DNA of 64,000 bases from NCBI RefSeq assembly GCF_964063345.1, contig NZ_OZ061318.1, forward strand, positions 1,240,001 to 1,304,000. Reading direction: 5' to 3'. The notes below the pieces were generated by a model, which worked only from the letters and a program-made list of their open reading frames with translations, ran no database searches and was not told the origin of the DNA. The position numbers and the translations under genes were made by a program. Every line of letters begins with the position of its first letter. Positions within the stretch are counted from its first letter, which is position 1. This document shows positions 25,890 through 33,452 of this stretch, piece after piece. This DNA comes from Pseudomonas lini. GTDB taxonomy: Bacteria; Pseudomonadota; Gammaproteobacteria; Pseudomonadales; Pseudomonadaceae.

Positions 25890-27539
25890 ATGACCAAGCC
25901 AACGCGTGGGGCGATCAACGAATTGTTCGCCCTGCTCAAGCCCTTCCGGCTGATCGTCTCTGTGTCCATCGTGCTCGGCATGATCGGTGGCCTGAGCGTC
26001 ACCGTGTTGCTGGCGACCATCAACAATGCCCTGCACTCCGCTGACGGCCTGACTCGCACCGTGGTGATGATTTTCGCCGGGCTGTGCGTGCTGGCGCTGC
26101 TGACCACGATTGTGTCCGACATCGGCACCAACTACGTCGGTCAGCACATCATCGCCAGGCTGCGCAAAGAGCTGGGGGAGAAAGTGCTGTCGGCGCCAAT
26201 CGACCAGATCGAGCGCTACCGCAGCCACCGGTTGATCCCGGTGCTGACCCATGACGTGGACACCATCAGCGATTTCGCCTTCGCCTTCGCGCCCTTGGCG
26301 ATTTCCCTGACCGTGACCCTCGGTTGCCTCGGCTATCTGGCGATGCTGTCGTGGCCGATGTTTCTGATGATGCTGGTGGCCATCGCCATCGGCACCACCA
26401 TCCAGGCCATCGCGCGGGCTAAGGGCATGCGCGGTTTCTACGCGGCGCGCGCCTGCGAAGACGAGCTGCAAAAGCACTACAACGCCATCGCCGAAGGGGC
26501 CAAGGAACTGCGCATCCACCGCCCGCGGCGTCAGCGCATGTTCGTGTCCGGCATCCAGAAAACCGCCGAGAACATCTGTGATACCCAGATCCGCTCGATC
26601 AATACCTTCGTCATTGCCAAGTCGTTCGGCTCGATGCTGTTCTTCGTGGTCATCGGCCTGGCGCTGGCCCTGCAATCGTTCTGGCCCAGTTCCGACAAAG
26701 CCGTGATGAGCGGTTTTGTGTTGGTGCTGCTGTACATGAAAGGACCGCTGGAACACTTGGTCAGCACCCTGCCAATCATCAGCCGGGCGCAGATTGCGTT
26801 TCGCCGGATCGCCGAGCTCAGCGAACAATTTTCCTCCCCTGAACCGCACCTGCTGCTGGAAGACCAGGGCCATAAACCCGGCCCGGTCCACAGCCTGGAA
26901 CTGAGCAACGTGCGTTACGCTTTCCCGCCGGTGGAAGGCAGCGAGCCCTTCCGCCTCGGACCGGTCAACCTGCGCATCGAGCAAGGCGACATCGTGTTCA
27001 TCGTCGGTGAGAACGGCTGCGGCAAAACCACGCTGATCAAACTGCTGCTGGGTCTTTATGCACCCACCGAAGGCGAGATCCGCGTGAACGACCAGCCGAT
27101 CACCGCGCTCAACCGCGATGACTACCGGCAGAACTTCACCACGGTATTTGCTGACTATTACCTGTTCGATGACCTGATTCAGGGCGACCGACAAGTGCCG
27201 CAGGATGCCACGCGCTACCTCGAACGCCTGGAGATCGCGCACAAGGTCAGCGTGCGCGACGGCGCGTTCAGCACCACCGATCTGTCCACCGGCCAGCGCA
27301 AACGCCTGGCGCTGGTCAATGCCTGGCTCGAAGAACGGCCGGTGCTGGTGTTCGACGAATGGGCGGCCGATCAGGACCCGACCTTCCGCCGCATTTTCTA
27401 CACCGAACTGCTGCCCGACCTGAAGCGCCTGGGCAAAACCATCATCGTCATCTCCCACGATGACCGCTACTTCGACGTGGCCGATCAACTGGTGCGCATG
27501 GAGGCCGGCAAGGTCAAAAGCGAACTGCAACCCGCCTGA
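25890..27539 (+). CDS. pvdE: ferribactin ABC exporter PvdE
   Basis: A 549-residue half-size ABC exporter with N-terminal membrane helices (about residues 20-300) and a C-terminal ATPase. Walker A is GENGCGKTTLIK (about 372-383), the signature is the divergent DLSTGQRKRLALVNAW, and Walker B is VLVFDEWAADQDP, which has the SyrD/PvdE-type WAADQDP ending. It moves the cytoplasmic precursor (acylated ferribactin) to the periplasm for maturation. AGGA precedes the ATG. In P. aeruginosa pvdF lies between pvdO and pvdE; here it is absent. Confidence 0.96.
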   Translation: MTKPTRGAINELFALLKPFRLIVSVSIVLGMIGGLSVTVLLATINNALHSADGLTRTVVMIFAGLCVLALLTTIVSDIGTNYVGQHIIARLRKELGEKVLSAPIDQIERYRSHRLIPVLTHDVDTISDFAFAFAPLAISLTVTLGCLGYLAMLSWPMFLMMLVAIAIGTTIQAIARAKGMRGFYAARACEDELQKHYNAIAEGAKELRIHRPRRQRMFVSGIQKTAENICDTQIRSINTFVIAKSFGSMLFFVVIGLALALQSFWPSSDKAVMSGFVLVLLYMKGPLEHLVSTLPIISRAQIAFRRIAELSEQFSSPEPHLLLEDQGHKPGPVHSLELSNVRYAFPPVEGSEPFRLGPVNLRIEQGDIVFIVGENGCGKTTLIKLLLGLYAPTEGEIRVNDQPITALNRDDYRQNFTTVFADYYLFDDLIQGDRQVPQDATRYLERLEIAHKVSVRDGAFSTTDLSTGQRKRLALVNAWLEERPVLVFDEWAADQDPTFRRIFYTELLPDLKRLGKTIIVISHDDRYFDVADQLVRMEAGKVKSELQPA

Positions 27540-27553
27540 CCGCCGAAGGCCGT

Positions 27554-27773
27554 GTAGGAGCCAGGCTTGCCGTAATGCCAGTCAGTTTAGGACTTGAACA
27601 CCGCAGACCTGTGGGAGCGAGCCTGCTCGCGATAGCGGTGGCTCAGCCAATATTGATGCTGAATTTACCGCCGTCATCGCGAGCAGGCTCGCTCCCACAA
27701 GTTTGCGCGCCTTAACTGACTGGCATTGAGGCTTGTCCTTGAAAGTGCCTTCGCCCGCAAGCCTGGCTCCTAC
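27554..27773. repeat. nested REP elements between pvdE and fpvA
   Basis: An outer pair of perfect 16-bp inverted arms (GTAGGAGCCAGGCTTG at 27554-27569 and its complement at 27758-27773) is interrupted. Inside are arms AATGCCAGTCAGTTTAG (27574) and CTTAACTGACTGGCATT (27711), which enclose a third REP pair (27611-27699). This looks like insertion of one REPIN into another. Confidence 0.75.
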
Positions 27774-27791
27774 ATGACCGGCATTGCCCCT

Positions 27792-27816
27792 AAACCGGAA
27801 AATAATTTTCCGGTTT
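27792..27816. promoter_or_regulatory. perfect 11-bp-arm palindrome upstream of fpvA
   Basis: AAACCGGAAAA and TTTTCCGGTTT are separated by TAA, about 70 bp before fpvA. It may be an operator, part of the FpvI promoter (it contains GGAAAAT), or a transcription stop for pvdE. No T-run beyond the arm is present, which disfavours a simple terminator. Confidence 0.55.
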
Positions 27817-27840
27817 GCCGCGACCTCCTCGTCTTAATGA

Positions 27841-27860
27841 GATGAATAAGAACCATTACC
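27841..27860 (+). promoter_or_regulatory. candidate Fur box upstream of fpvA
   Basis: GATGAATAAGAACCATTACC resembles the Fur consensus with about 15 of 19 positions if a one-base insertion is allowed. Fur control of a ferripyoverdine receptor is expected. Confidence 0.45.
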
Positions 27861-27887
27861 AACTATACCTGCCAAGGTCTTAACCTC

Positions 27888-30368
27888 ATGTCCGCATCCC
27901 GTTTCATGCTTCGACCTCTGACCCGCGCCCTGTTAATGAGCAGCACGACCCGCTCGCGCATGACCGCCACCGGCCTCGGCCTGGCGATGACCCTGGCCAT
28001 GACGCCGTATGTCCAGGCCCAGGAATGGACCCTGAACATCCCGGCCCAGCCATTGGCTCAGGCGCTGCAGACTCTCGGTCAACAGACCAATCTGCAAATC
28101 ATCTACAGCCCGGAGAGCATTCAGAACCTGCGCTCCAGTGCCCTCAACGGCCGCTATCAGGAAGAGGATTCGCTCAGCGCGATGCTCAAGGGCACCGGGA
28201 TTCGCCATCAACGCGACGGCAACACGGTCACGCTGCTGGCGCCGGCCACCGGCAGCGCGATGGAACTGGCACCGACCAGTATCAACGGTCAGCGATTGGG
28301 CGCGACCACCGAAGGCAGCAACTCTTACACCACCGGGGCGGTGACCATTGGCAAGGGCGAGCACTCGCTCAAGGAAACCCCGCAGTCGGTCACCGTCATC
28401 ACGCGCAAGATGCTCGATGACCAGAACCTGGACACCATCGAACAGGTCATGGAAAAGACCCCGGGCATCACCGTTTACGACTCGCCCATGGGCGGCAAGT
28501 ATTTCTACTCCCGCGGTTTCCGCATGACCGGCCAGTACCAGTACGACGGCGTGCCGCTGGACATCGGCAGCAGCTACGTGCAGGCCGATGCCTTCAACAG
28601 CGACATGGCGATCTATGATCGGGTCGAAGTGATGCGCGGCGCGGCCGGGATGATGAAGGGCGCCGGGGGCACCGCGGGCGCCGTGAACTTCGTGCGCAAG
28701 CGCGGCCAGGACACCCCGCACACTCAACTGTCGTTGTCTGCCGGCACATGGGACAACTACCGTGGCCAGGTCGACACCGGCGGTCCGCTGAACGACGCCG
28801 GCACCATCCGTGGCCGGGCCGTGGTGACCCAGCAGACCCGTCAATATTTCTATGATGTGGGCGCGCGCAAGGACCAGATCTACTACGGCGCGCTGGACTT
28901 CGACCTGAGCGACTACACCACCCTGGGCCTGGGCATGGCCTATGAAGACGTCGATGCCACTCCGTGCTGGGGCGGCTTGCCACGCTACGCCGATGGCAGC
29001 GACCTGAAGCTCTCTCGCTCCACGTGCCTGAACACCGCCTGGAGCAACCAGCGCAGTAAGCGAACCACCTACTTTGGCGACCTGAAACACGAGTTCAACG
29101 ACAACTGGGCGCTGAAGGTCGCGGGGGTTTACTCGAAAAACACCCAGGACATGGAATACGCCTTCCCGAGCGGAACGGTACCGGTTGGCGCCACCAGCAC
29201 CAATACCCTGATGATCGGCAGCATCTTTGACTACGATCAGGTCGACTACGGCCTCGATGCTTATGTGGACGGCAAGTTCGACGCATTCGGCCAAGAGCAC
29301 GAGCTGATCGTCGGTGCCAACGCCAGCCGCTCCCGCAAGGATGACTTCTACGCCGTGGCCCTCCTGCCTCAGACTCAGAATGTGCTGAACCCCAATCATC
29401 ACCTGCCCCAGCCGGATGAAAGTTTCTACCTGGCCAACGCCACCCGGGGCGGGCCGGTGGACATGCGGATCAAGCAATACGGCGCCTACTCCACGGCACG
29501 CCTGAAACTGGCCGATCCGCTGACCTTCGTCTTGGGCAGCCGCGTCAGCTGGTACAAATCCGAAACCGACTCCGTCTCGTTCTGGCGCGGCGAAGGCACA
29601 CCGGTCAGTTCCGAGGCCAAGGAAACCGGGCAAGTCACCCCGTTCGCCGGGCTGCTGTTCGACATCAACGACAACCTGACCGTCTACACCAGCTACGCGG
29701 ATATCTTCACCCCGCAAGGCAACTACAAGACCATCACCGGTTCGACGCTCAAGCCATTGATCGGCCAGAGCTATGAACTGGGGATCAAGGGTGAATGGTT
29801 CGACGGTCGCCTGAACAGCTCTTTCAACCTGTTCCGCACCGTACAGAAAGACGCAGCCCAGGATGACCCGGCCTGCCCGGACAGCAGCTGCTCGCAGAAC
29901 TCCGGCAAAGTGCGCGCCCAAGGCTTCGAAGCTGAAGTCAGCGGTGAAGTCATTGACCGCCTGCAATTGCTCGCCGGCTACACCTACACCCAGACCAAGG
30001 TGCTTGAAGACGCCGACGTCAGTCAGGATGGCGTGTCGTACAACACCTATGTGCCGCGTCACGTGCTGCGGATGTGGGGCGACTATGCGCTCAGCGGCCC
30101 ACTGGAACGCTTCACCGTCGGTGCCGGCGTCAATGCCCAGAGCGGCAACTACCGCACCTCGCCGAGCAGCGGCAGCAATATCACCCAGGCTGGCTATGCG
30201 GTCTGGAACGGTCGCATCGGCTACCGCATCGACGACACCTGGTCCGTGGCATTGAACGGCAAAAACCTGTTCGACAAGCGCTACTACGCCACGGTCGGTA
30301 CCGAAAGTTGGGGTAACTTCTACGGTGAACCGCGCAGCTTCGTGATGTCGGTCAAGGCTGACTTCTGA
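27888..30368 (+). CDS. fpvA: ferripyoverdine TonB-dependent receptor FpvA
   Basis: An 826-residue outer-membrane receptor and transducer. It has a signal peptide (about 1-44, ending VQAQ), an N-terminal secretin/STN signalling domain (about 46-125; NIPAQPLAQALQTLGQQTNLQI), a plug (about 160-280; SLKETPQSVTVITRKML, RVEVMRGAAGMMKGAG) and a 22-strand barrel ending in the outer-membrane Phe (SVKADF). The STN domain shows that it signals through an anti-sigma factor to FpvI/PvdS, yet no fpvR is in the window. It should be matched to the pyoverdine encoded next door. A strong terminator follows the stop. Confidence 0.95.
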   Translation: MSASRFMLRPLTRALLMSSTTRSRMTATGLGLAMTLAMTPYVQAQEWTLNIPAQPLAQALQTLGQQTNLQIIYSPESIQNLRSSALNGRYQEEDSLSAMLKGTGIRHQRDGNTVTLLAPATGSAMELAPTSINGQRLGATTEGSNSYTTGAVTIGKGEHSLKETPQSVTVITRKMLDDQNLDTIEQVMEKTPGITVYDSPMGGKYFYSRGFRMTGQYQYDGVPLDIGSSYVQADAFNSDMAIYDRVEVMRGAAGMMKGAGGTAGAVNFVRKRGQDTPHTQLSLSAGTWDNYRGQVDTGGPLNDAGTIRGRAVVTQQTRQYFYDVGARKDQIYYGALDFDLSDYTTLGLGMAYEDVDATPCWGGLPRYADGSDLKLSRSTCLNTAWSNQRSKRTTYFGDLKHEFNDNWALKVAGVYSKNTQDMEYAFPSGTVPVGATSTNTLMIGSIFDYDQVDYGLDAYVDGKFDAFGQEHELIVGANASRSRKDDFYAVALLPQTQNVLNPNHHLPQPDESFYLANATRGGPVDMRIKQYGAYSTARLKLADPLTFVLGSRVSWYKSETDSVSFWRGEGTPVSSEAKETGQVTPFAGLLFDINDNLTVYTSYADIFTPQGNYKTITGSTLKPLIGQSYELGIKGEWFDGRLNSSFNLFRTVQKDAAQDDPACPDSSCSQNSGKVRAQGFEAEVSGEVIDRLQLLAGYTYTQTKVLEDADVSQDGVSYNTYVPRHVLRMWGDYALSGPLERFTVGAGVNAQSGNYRTSPSSGSNITQAGYAVWNGRIGYRIDDTWSVALNGKNLFDKRYYATVGTESWGNFYGEPRSFVMSVKADF

Positions 30369-30383
30369 TTTTGCAGCGCCAAT

Positions 30384-30416
30384 GAAAACGCCCCGCAATT
30401 GCGGGGCGTTTTTTTT
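30384..30416 (+). terminator. rho-independent terminator of fpvA
   Basis: The perfect palindrome AACGCCCCGCAA/TTGCGGGGCGTT is followed by a run of eight T residues, 17 bp after the fpvA stop. Confidence 0.92.
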
Positions 30417-30430
30417 GTGCGGGAAAAGCT

Positions 30431-30586
30431 GACGTATTTGTTTATCCGGGGGTTTGATCGTAGGTTTTAGGGTGTTCTTTCGGGCCTCATCGCGGGCAAG
30501 CCCGCTCCCACAGTGATTGGTGTCGTTCACAAATCTTTTGGCCTAAGCAGATACCTGTGGGAGCGGGCTTGCCCGCGATGAGGCCG
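30431..30586. repeat. 156-bp direct repeat, copy 1 (contains a REPIN)
   Basis: Matches 31315-31470 in the same orientation with about 8 mismatches, mostly in the first 50 bp outside the REPIN. It covers the REPIN (30489-30580) and the sequence to its left. Copy 1 follows fpvA and copy 2 follows the nucleotidyltransferase-like gene. Confidence 0.9.
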
Positions 30587-30707
30587 TCCATCCACTACAA
30601 AACCCGCAGCGAGACAGATTAACTGGTGATGTTTAATCGACATCTCCCGCACACCCTATAGTCTGTAGCGCGGAAAATCGTTCTACCCAACAAGCTTGGA
30701 GGTGTCA

Positions 30708-31277
30708 GTGAATAACGCTTCAAGAGTCCAGACCATCATTTCAGAAGACCCCGCTCGATGGCGTCTACTCCAGCTTGTTCATTCCTTGGGGTTGCCAGAC
30801 TGTTGGGTCGGTGCAGGTTTTGCCCGGAACGCGGTTTGGGACTACTTGCACGGGCGCTTCCCGTCCCCTATTTCGACCGACGTCGACGTCATCTGGTTTG
30901 ATCCATCTCACTGCACTCCCTCAGATGACAGGGCTTTAGAAGCAGCTCTGCGAGATCTGGACCCGACAGTCCTCTGGTCAGTAAAAAATCAGGCGAGAAT
31001 GCATGTTCAGAACGGCGATAAGCCTTACATCTCCACGACTGATGCAATGCGTTACTGGCCAGAGACAGCAACGGCAATAGCCGTCAGATTGGGAGAAGGA
31101 AACACCTGTGAGGTATCTGCCCCATTGGGGCTGGATGATCTTTTTAACCTGATCATCAGGCCCACTTGGAAATTTACCGAAGAAAAAAAGGCGATGTACA
31201 AAGAGCGCTTGAAGTCCAAGGGGTGGACGACAACGTGGCCTCGACTCAGGCAAGAGCCTGGTCTATCAGAAAGATGA
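30708..31277 (+). CDS. nucleotidyltransferase family protein (DUF925/COG3575-like)
   Basis: A 189-residue protein with a nucleotidyltransferase-like N-terminal half: WVGAGFARNAVWDYLHG (about 34-50) and STDVDVIWFDP (about 59-69) give the G-x-x-RN and DxD-type pattern of this family, followed by SVKNQARMH. The C-terminal LDDLFNLIIRPTWKF is typical of the same family. GTG at 30708 is preferred because GGAGG lies 5 bp before it. The gene is AT-richer than its neighbours and sits between two 156-bp direct repeats, inserted between fpvA and the NRPS genes. The substrate is unknown and a siderophore role is unlikely. Confidence 0.75.
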   Translation: MNNASRVQTIISEDPARWRLLQLVHSLGLPDCWVGAGFARNAVWDYLHGRFPSPISTDVDVIWFDPSHCTPSDDRALEAALRDLDPTVLWSVKNQARMHVQNGDKPYISTTDAMRYWPETATAIAVRLGEGNTCEVSAPLGLDDLFNLIIRPTWKFTEEKKAMYKERLKSKGWTTTWPRLRQEPGLSER

Positions 31278-31280
31278 CTT

Positions 31281-31302
31281 AACCAGATGCTTACTGGTTT
31301 TT
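31281..31302 (+). terminator. weak hairpin terminator after the nucleotidyltransferase gene
   Basis: A 6-bp stem AACCAG/CTGGTT ends in a short T-run (TTTTT), 3 bp after the stop region. Confidence 0.5.
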
Positions 31303-31314
31303 AGCGAGAAAGCG

Positions 31315-31470
31315 GACGCATTCGTTTATCCGGTGGTTTGACCCTGGGTTTGAGGGTGTTCTTTCGGGCCTCATCGCGGGCAAGCCCGCTCCCACAGTGA
31401 TTGGTGTCGTTCACAAATCCTTTGGCCTAAGCAGATACCTGTGGGAGCGGGCTTGCCCGCGATGAGGCCG
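31315..31470. repeat. 156-bp direct repeat, copy 2 (contains a REPIN)
   Basis: Second copy of 30431-30586, same orientation. Together the copies bracket the nucleotidyltransferase-like gene. Confidence 0.9.
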
Positions 31471-31627
31471 GTACAGCCACCACAAGGCTCAGTGTCAGAC
31501 CGCTAAACAAGCACTGTTTAAACGACACTTCCAGATACTCACTCAGGCTACACATTCTTGCGCCGTTGCCTACGACTACGCCAGAATCCGCCGGCTAGTG
31601 CACCTGTGGCCCGGGCTGTATCGTTTT

Positions 31628-31812
31628 CCGGTCGCTGACGAATTCAGCGATCGGGTTTAGCGACCCGGATCATTCGAAGTGCATCAGTGTCCCAGACTTC
31701 ATTGCAGGCTTTTTAACGTCTGCAATTACGTTATGGCGGCTGTATGCGGGAGACCTTCGGGTCTACCGGGTGCCTTTGACCGGTTCGCTAACCTGCATAC
31801 AGCCGCCACCTT
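31628..31812 (+). ncRNA. two-part structured leader upstream of a DUF6124-type gene
   Basis: Proximal part: a closing stem GGCGGCTGTATGC (31735-31747) pairs perfectly with 31795-31807. It encloses hairpin AGACC-TTCG-GGTCT (31751-31764) and hairpin CCGG/CCGG (31766-31783). Upstream part: stems TCGCTGA/TCAGCGA (31632-31650) and CGGGT/ACCCG (31652-31667). The same arrangement, with compensatory base changes, precedes the paralogous gene at 62598-62972. It ends about 55 bp before the ATG. It could be a 5' UTR regulator or a separate small RNA. Confidence 0.6.
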
Positions 31813-31864
31813 TGTTTGTTTAGCGACAGGTTCTGGTGGTGCTTTTCTACAAAGGAGCTTCACC

Positions 31865-32224
31865 ATGTTCAAACCAACGCCAAATCCTCCGGAAACCGAC
31901 GACGTTTCCCCCTATGAATCCCTCGATTCCAAAAAACTCAACGAAGCCGCCGACCGCGCCCTCGATTACTACCTCAAACCGGTCATCCCCAAAGACATCC
32001 CGCGCAAACCCAGCACCATTTACCACGTCGGCGCCGAGGTCGATAACGAAACCCTGCTGGTCAACGCCTGCGAATCCCTGGCGTCAGCGAGCATGATGCT
32101 CACTGAGTTCGCCGGATTGATGGACATGCCCCATCGCAATATGATGTTGGGGATTCAATCGGTGGTCATGCTCGGCGAGCTGGCGGTGAATCGGGTGCTG
32201 GATAACCTCGATCCACGAGGCTAA
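31865..32224 (+). CDS. small conserved protein, DUF6124-type
   Basis: A 119-residue soluble protein with the Pseudomonas family pattern NPPETDDVSPYESLDSKKLNEAADRALDYYLKP at the N-terminus and LLVNACESLASASMM, then SVVMLGELAVNRVLDNLD, at the C-terminus. No known catalytic motif is present. It is predicted to be mostly helical. AAAGGAG precedes the ATG at 31865. It shares both sequence and leader architecture with the gene at 62598-62972. Function is unknown; the family name is from memory. Confidence 0.75.
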   Translation: MFKPTPNPPETDDVSPYESLDSKKLNEAADRALDYYLKPVIPKDIPRKPSTIYHVGAEVDNETLLVNACESLASASMMLTEFAGLMDMPHRNMMLGIQSVVMLGELAVNRVLDNLDPRG

Positions 32225-32232
32225 CGAGGAAC

Positions 32233-32367
32233 CTGTGGCGAGGGAGCTTGCTCCCGTTCGGCTGCGCAGCAGTCGCAAAGCCTGAGCATGCGGTATGTCT
32301 GAAAAACCGTGATTGCCAGAATTGGGGCCGCTTCGCAGCCCAGCGGGAGCAAGCTCCCTCGCCACAG
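32233..32367. repeat. REPIN
   Basis: Inverted REP cores of the GTGGCGAGGGAGCTTGCTCC class with a spacer nearly identical to the one at 25644-25780. It lies in the convergent gap between the DUF6124-type gene and the alpha/beta hydrolase. Confidence 0.85.
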
Positions 32368-32421
32368 GGGGTGTGTCGGGTCAAAAGCTGCGACCTTTTG
32401 ACTGCTTCGCAGTTTCCATGC

Positions 32422-33378
32422 TCAGCCCAAATGCCGACTCAGCGCCCGACTCAAGCTTTCATGCACGCTCAGCACATCTGGCATGACCGAGGCCAACCTA
32501 AGCAAGTCATGAGTCAAACCCGGGCAATATTCGAGTTCGACACTCACCCCCTGCGCGCGCAGTTTATCGACGTAGGCCTGGCCTTCATCGAGCAACGGAT
32601 CGAACCCGGCCAGCAGCACAATCGCCGGCGCCACACCGCGCAGGTCCTCAGCCAGCAACGGTGAGAAGCGCCAGTTCAGCAGGTCTTCGGGGCTGCGGGC
32701 GTAGTGCTGGTAAAACCAGTCCAGCGTGTCGTTTTCCAGCAAATACCCCTCACTGAACAACAAGCGCGAATCGTGAGTGCGCGACGCATCAGTGACCGGA
32801 TAACACAGCAGTTGCACCTTGGGGACGATGGCCACGGTGTGTGGCTGAACCACCGCTTGCAAGGCCAGCACCGTCGCCAATGTGGCACCGGCACTGTCGC
32901 CGCCGAACGCGACGCGTCCAGCATCCAGCCCCAGGGCCAGCGCCTGTTCCGCCAGCCAGGACAAGGCGTCTTCACCGTCCTCCAGCGCCGTCGGGAAACG
33001 ATGCTCCGGCGCCAGCCGATAGCCAACCGACAACACCGCGCACGGCGTACGTCGGCAGAATTCGCGGCAGACTCCGTCATGGGAGTCCAGGCTGCCCACT
33101 ACAAAACCACCGCCATGGAAGTACACCAGCACCGGCATCGACGCCGTCGTCCCGCTCGGGCGATACAAACGCAACGCCAGCGGCGCACTGTCCCGCGCCG
33201 TGGTGTTGACCTCCAGCACATCAATATCCTGAGGAGCATTCCAGCGCAATTGCACGGTGGTTTGTTCGAAGATCGCCCGCGCCTCGGCCGGTGTCATTTG
33301 ATGCAGCGCCGGCAGGCCTGCGTCCTGGCCGTCTTGCGCCAGGTCGAGGAAGGCTTCCAGATCAGGGTGTAACGACAT
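32422..33378 (-). CDS. alpha/beta hydrolase (HSL-type esterase)
   Basis: A 318-residue hormone-sensitive-lipase-type esterase. The oxyanion-hole motif HGGGFVVGSLDSHD lies at about residues 84-97, the nucleophile Ser in FGGDSAGA at about 158, catalytic Asp in LLAGFDPLLDEG and His in LTHDLL. The start at 33378 (MSLHPDLEAF) has AAGGA 8 bp upstream. It lies 75 bp after the NRPS stop in the same direction, but a strong terminator sits between, so it may have only read-through expression. A role in pyoverdine is unproven; an unrelated carboxylesterase is equally possible. Confidence 0.88.
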   Translation of the reverse strand: MSLHPDLEAFLDLAQDGQDAGLPALHQMTPAEARAIFEQTTVQLRWNAPQDIDVLEVNTTARDSAPLALRLYRPSGTTASMPVLVYFHGGGFVVGSLDSHDGVCREFCRRTPCAVLSVGYRLAPEHRFPTALEDGEDALSWLAEQALALGLDAGRVAFGGDSAGATLATVLALQAVVQPHTVAIVPKVQLLCYPVTDASRTHDSRLLFSEGYLLENDTLDWFYQHYARSPEDLLNWRFSPLLAEDLRGVAPAIVLLAGFDPLLDEGQAYVDKLRAQGVSVELEYCPGLTHDLLRLASVMPDVLSVHESLSRALSRHLG

Positions 33379-33399
33379 CGAAAGAATCCTTATGTCCGT

Positions 33400-33428
33400 A
33401 AAAAAGGGGCGTGCCCAAGCAACGCCCC
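33400..33428 (-). terminator. rho-independent terminator of the NRPS operon
   Basis: On the minus strand GGGGCGT, a 9-nt loop, ACGCCCC, then six T residues. It lies 25 bp after the last NRPS stop and ends 22 bp before the esterase start. Confidence 0.88.
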
Positions 33429-33452
33429 CAGCAATGATTAGAACCCCGGCTC

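Noticed and set aside
27933..30530. 865-codon minus-strand frame opposite fpvA
   Set aside because: It is a shadow of fpvA with no domain features. The plus strand has a signal peptide, STN, plug and barrel.
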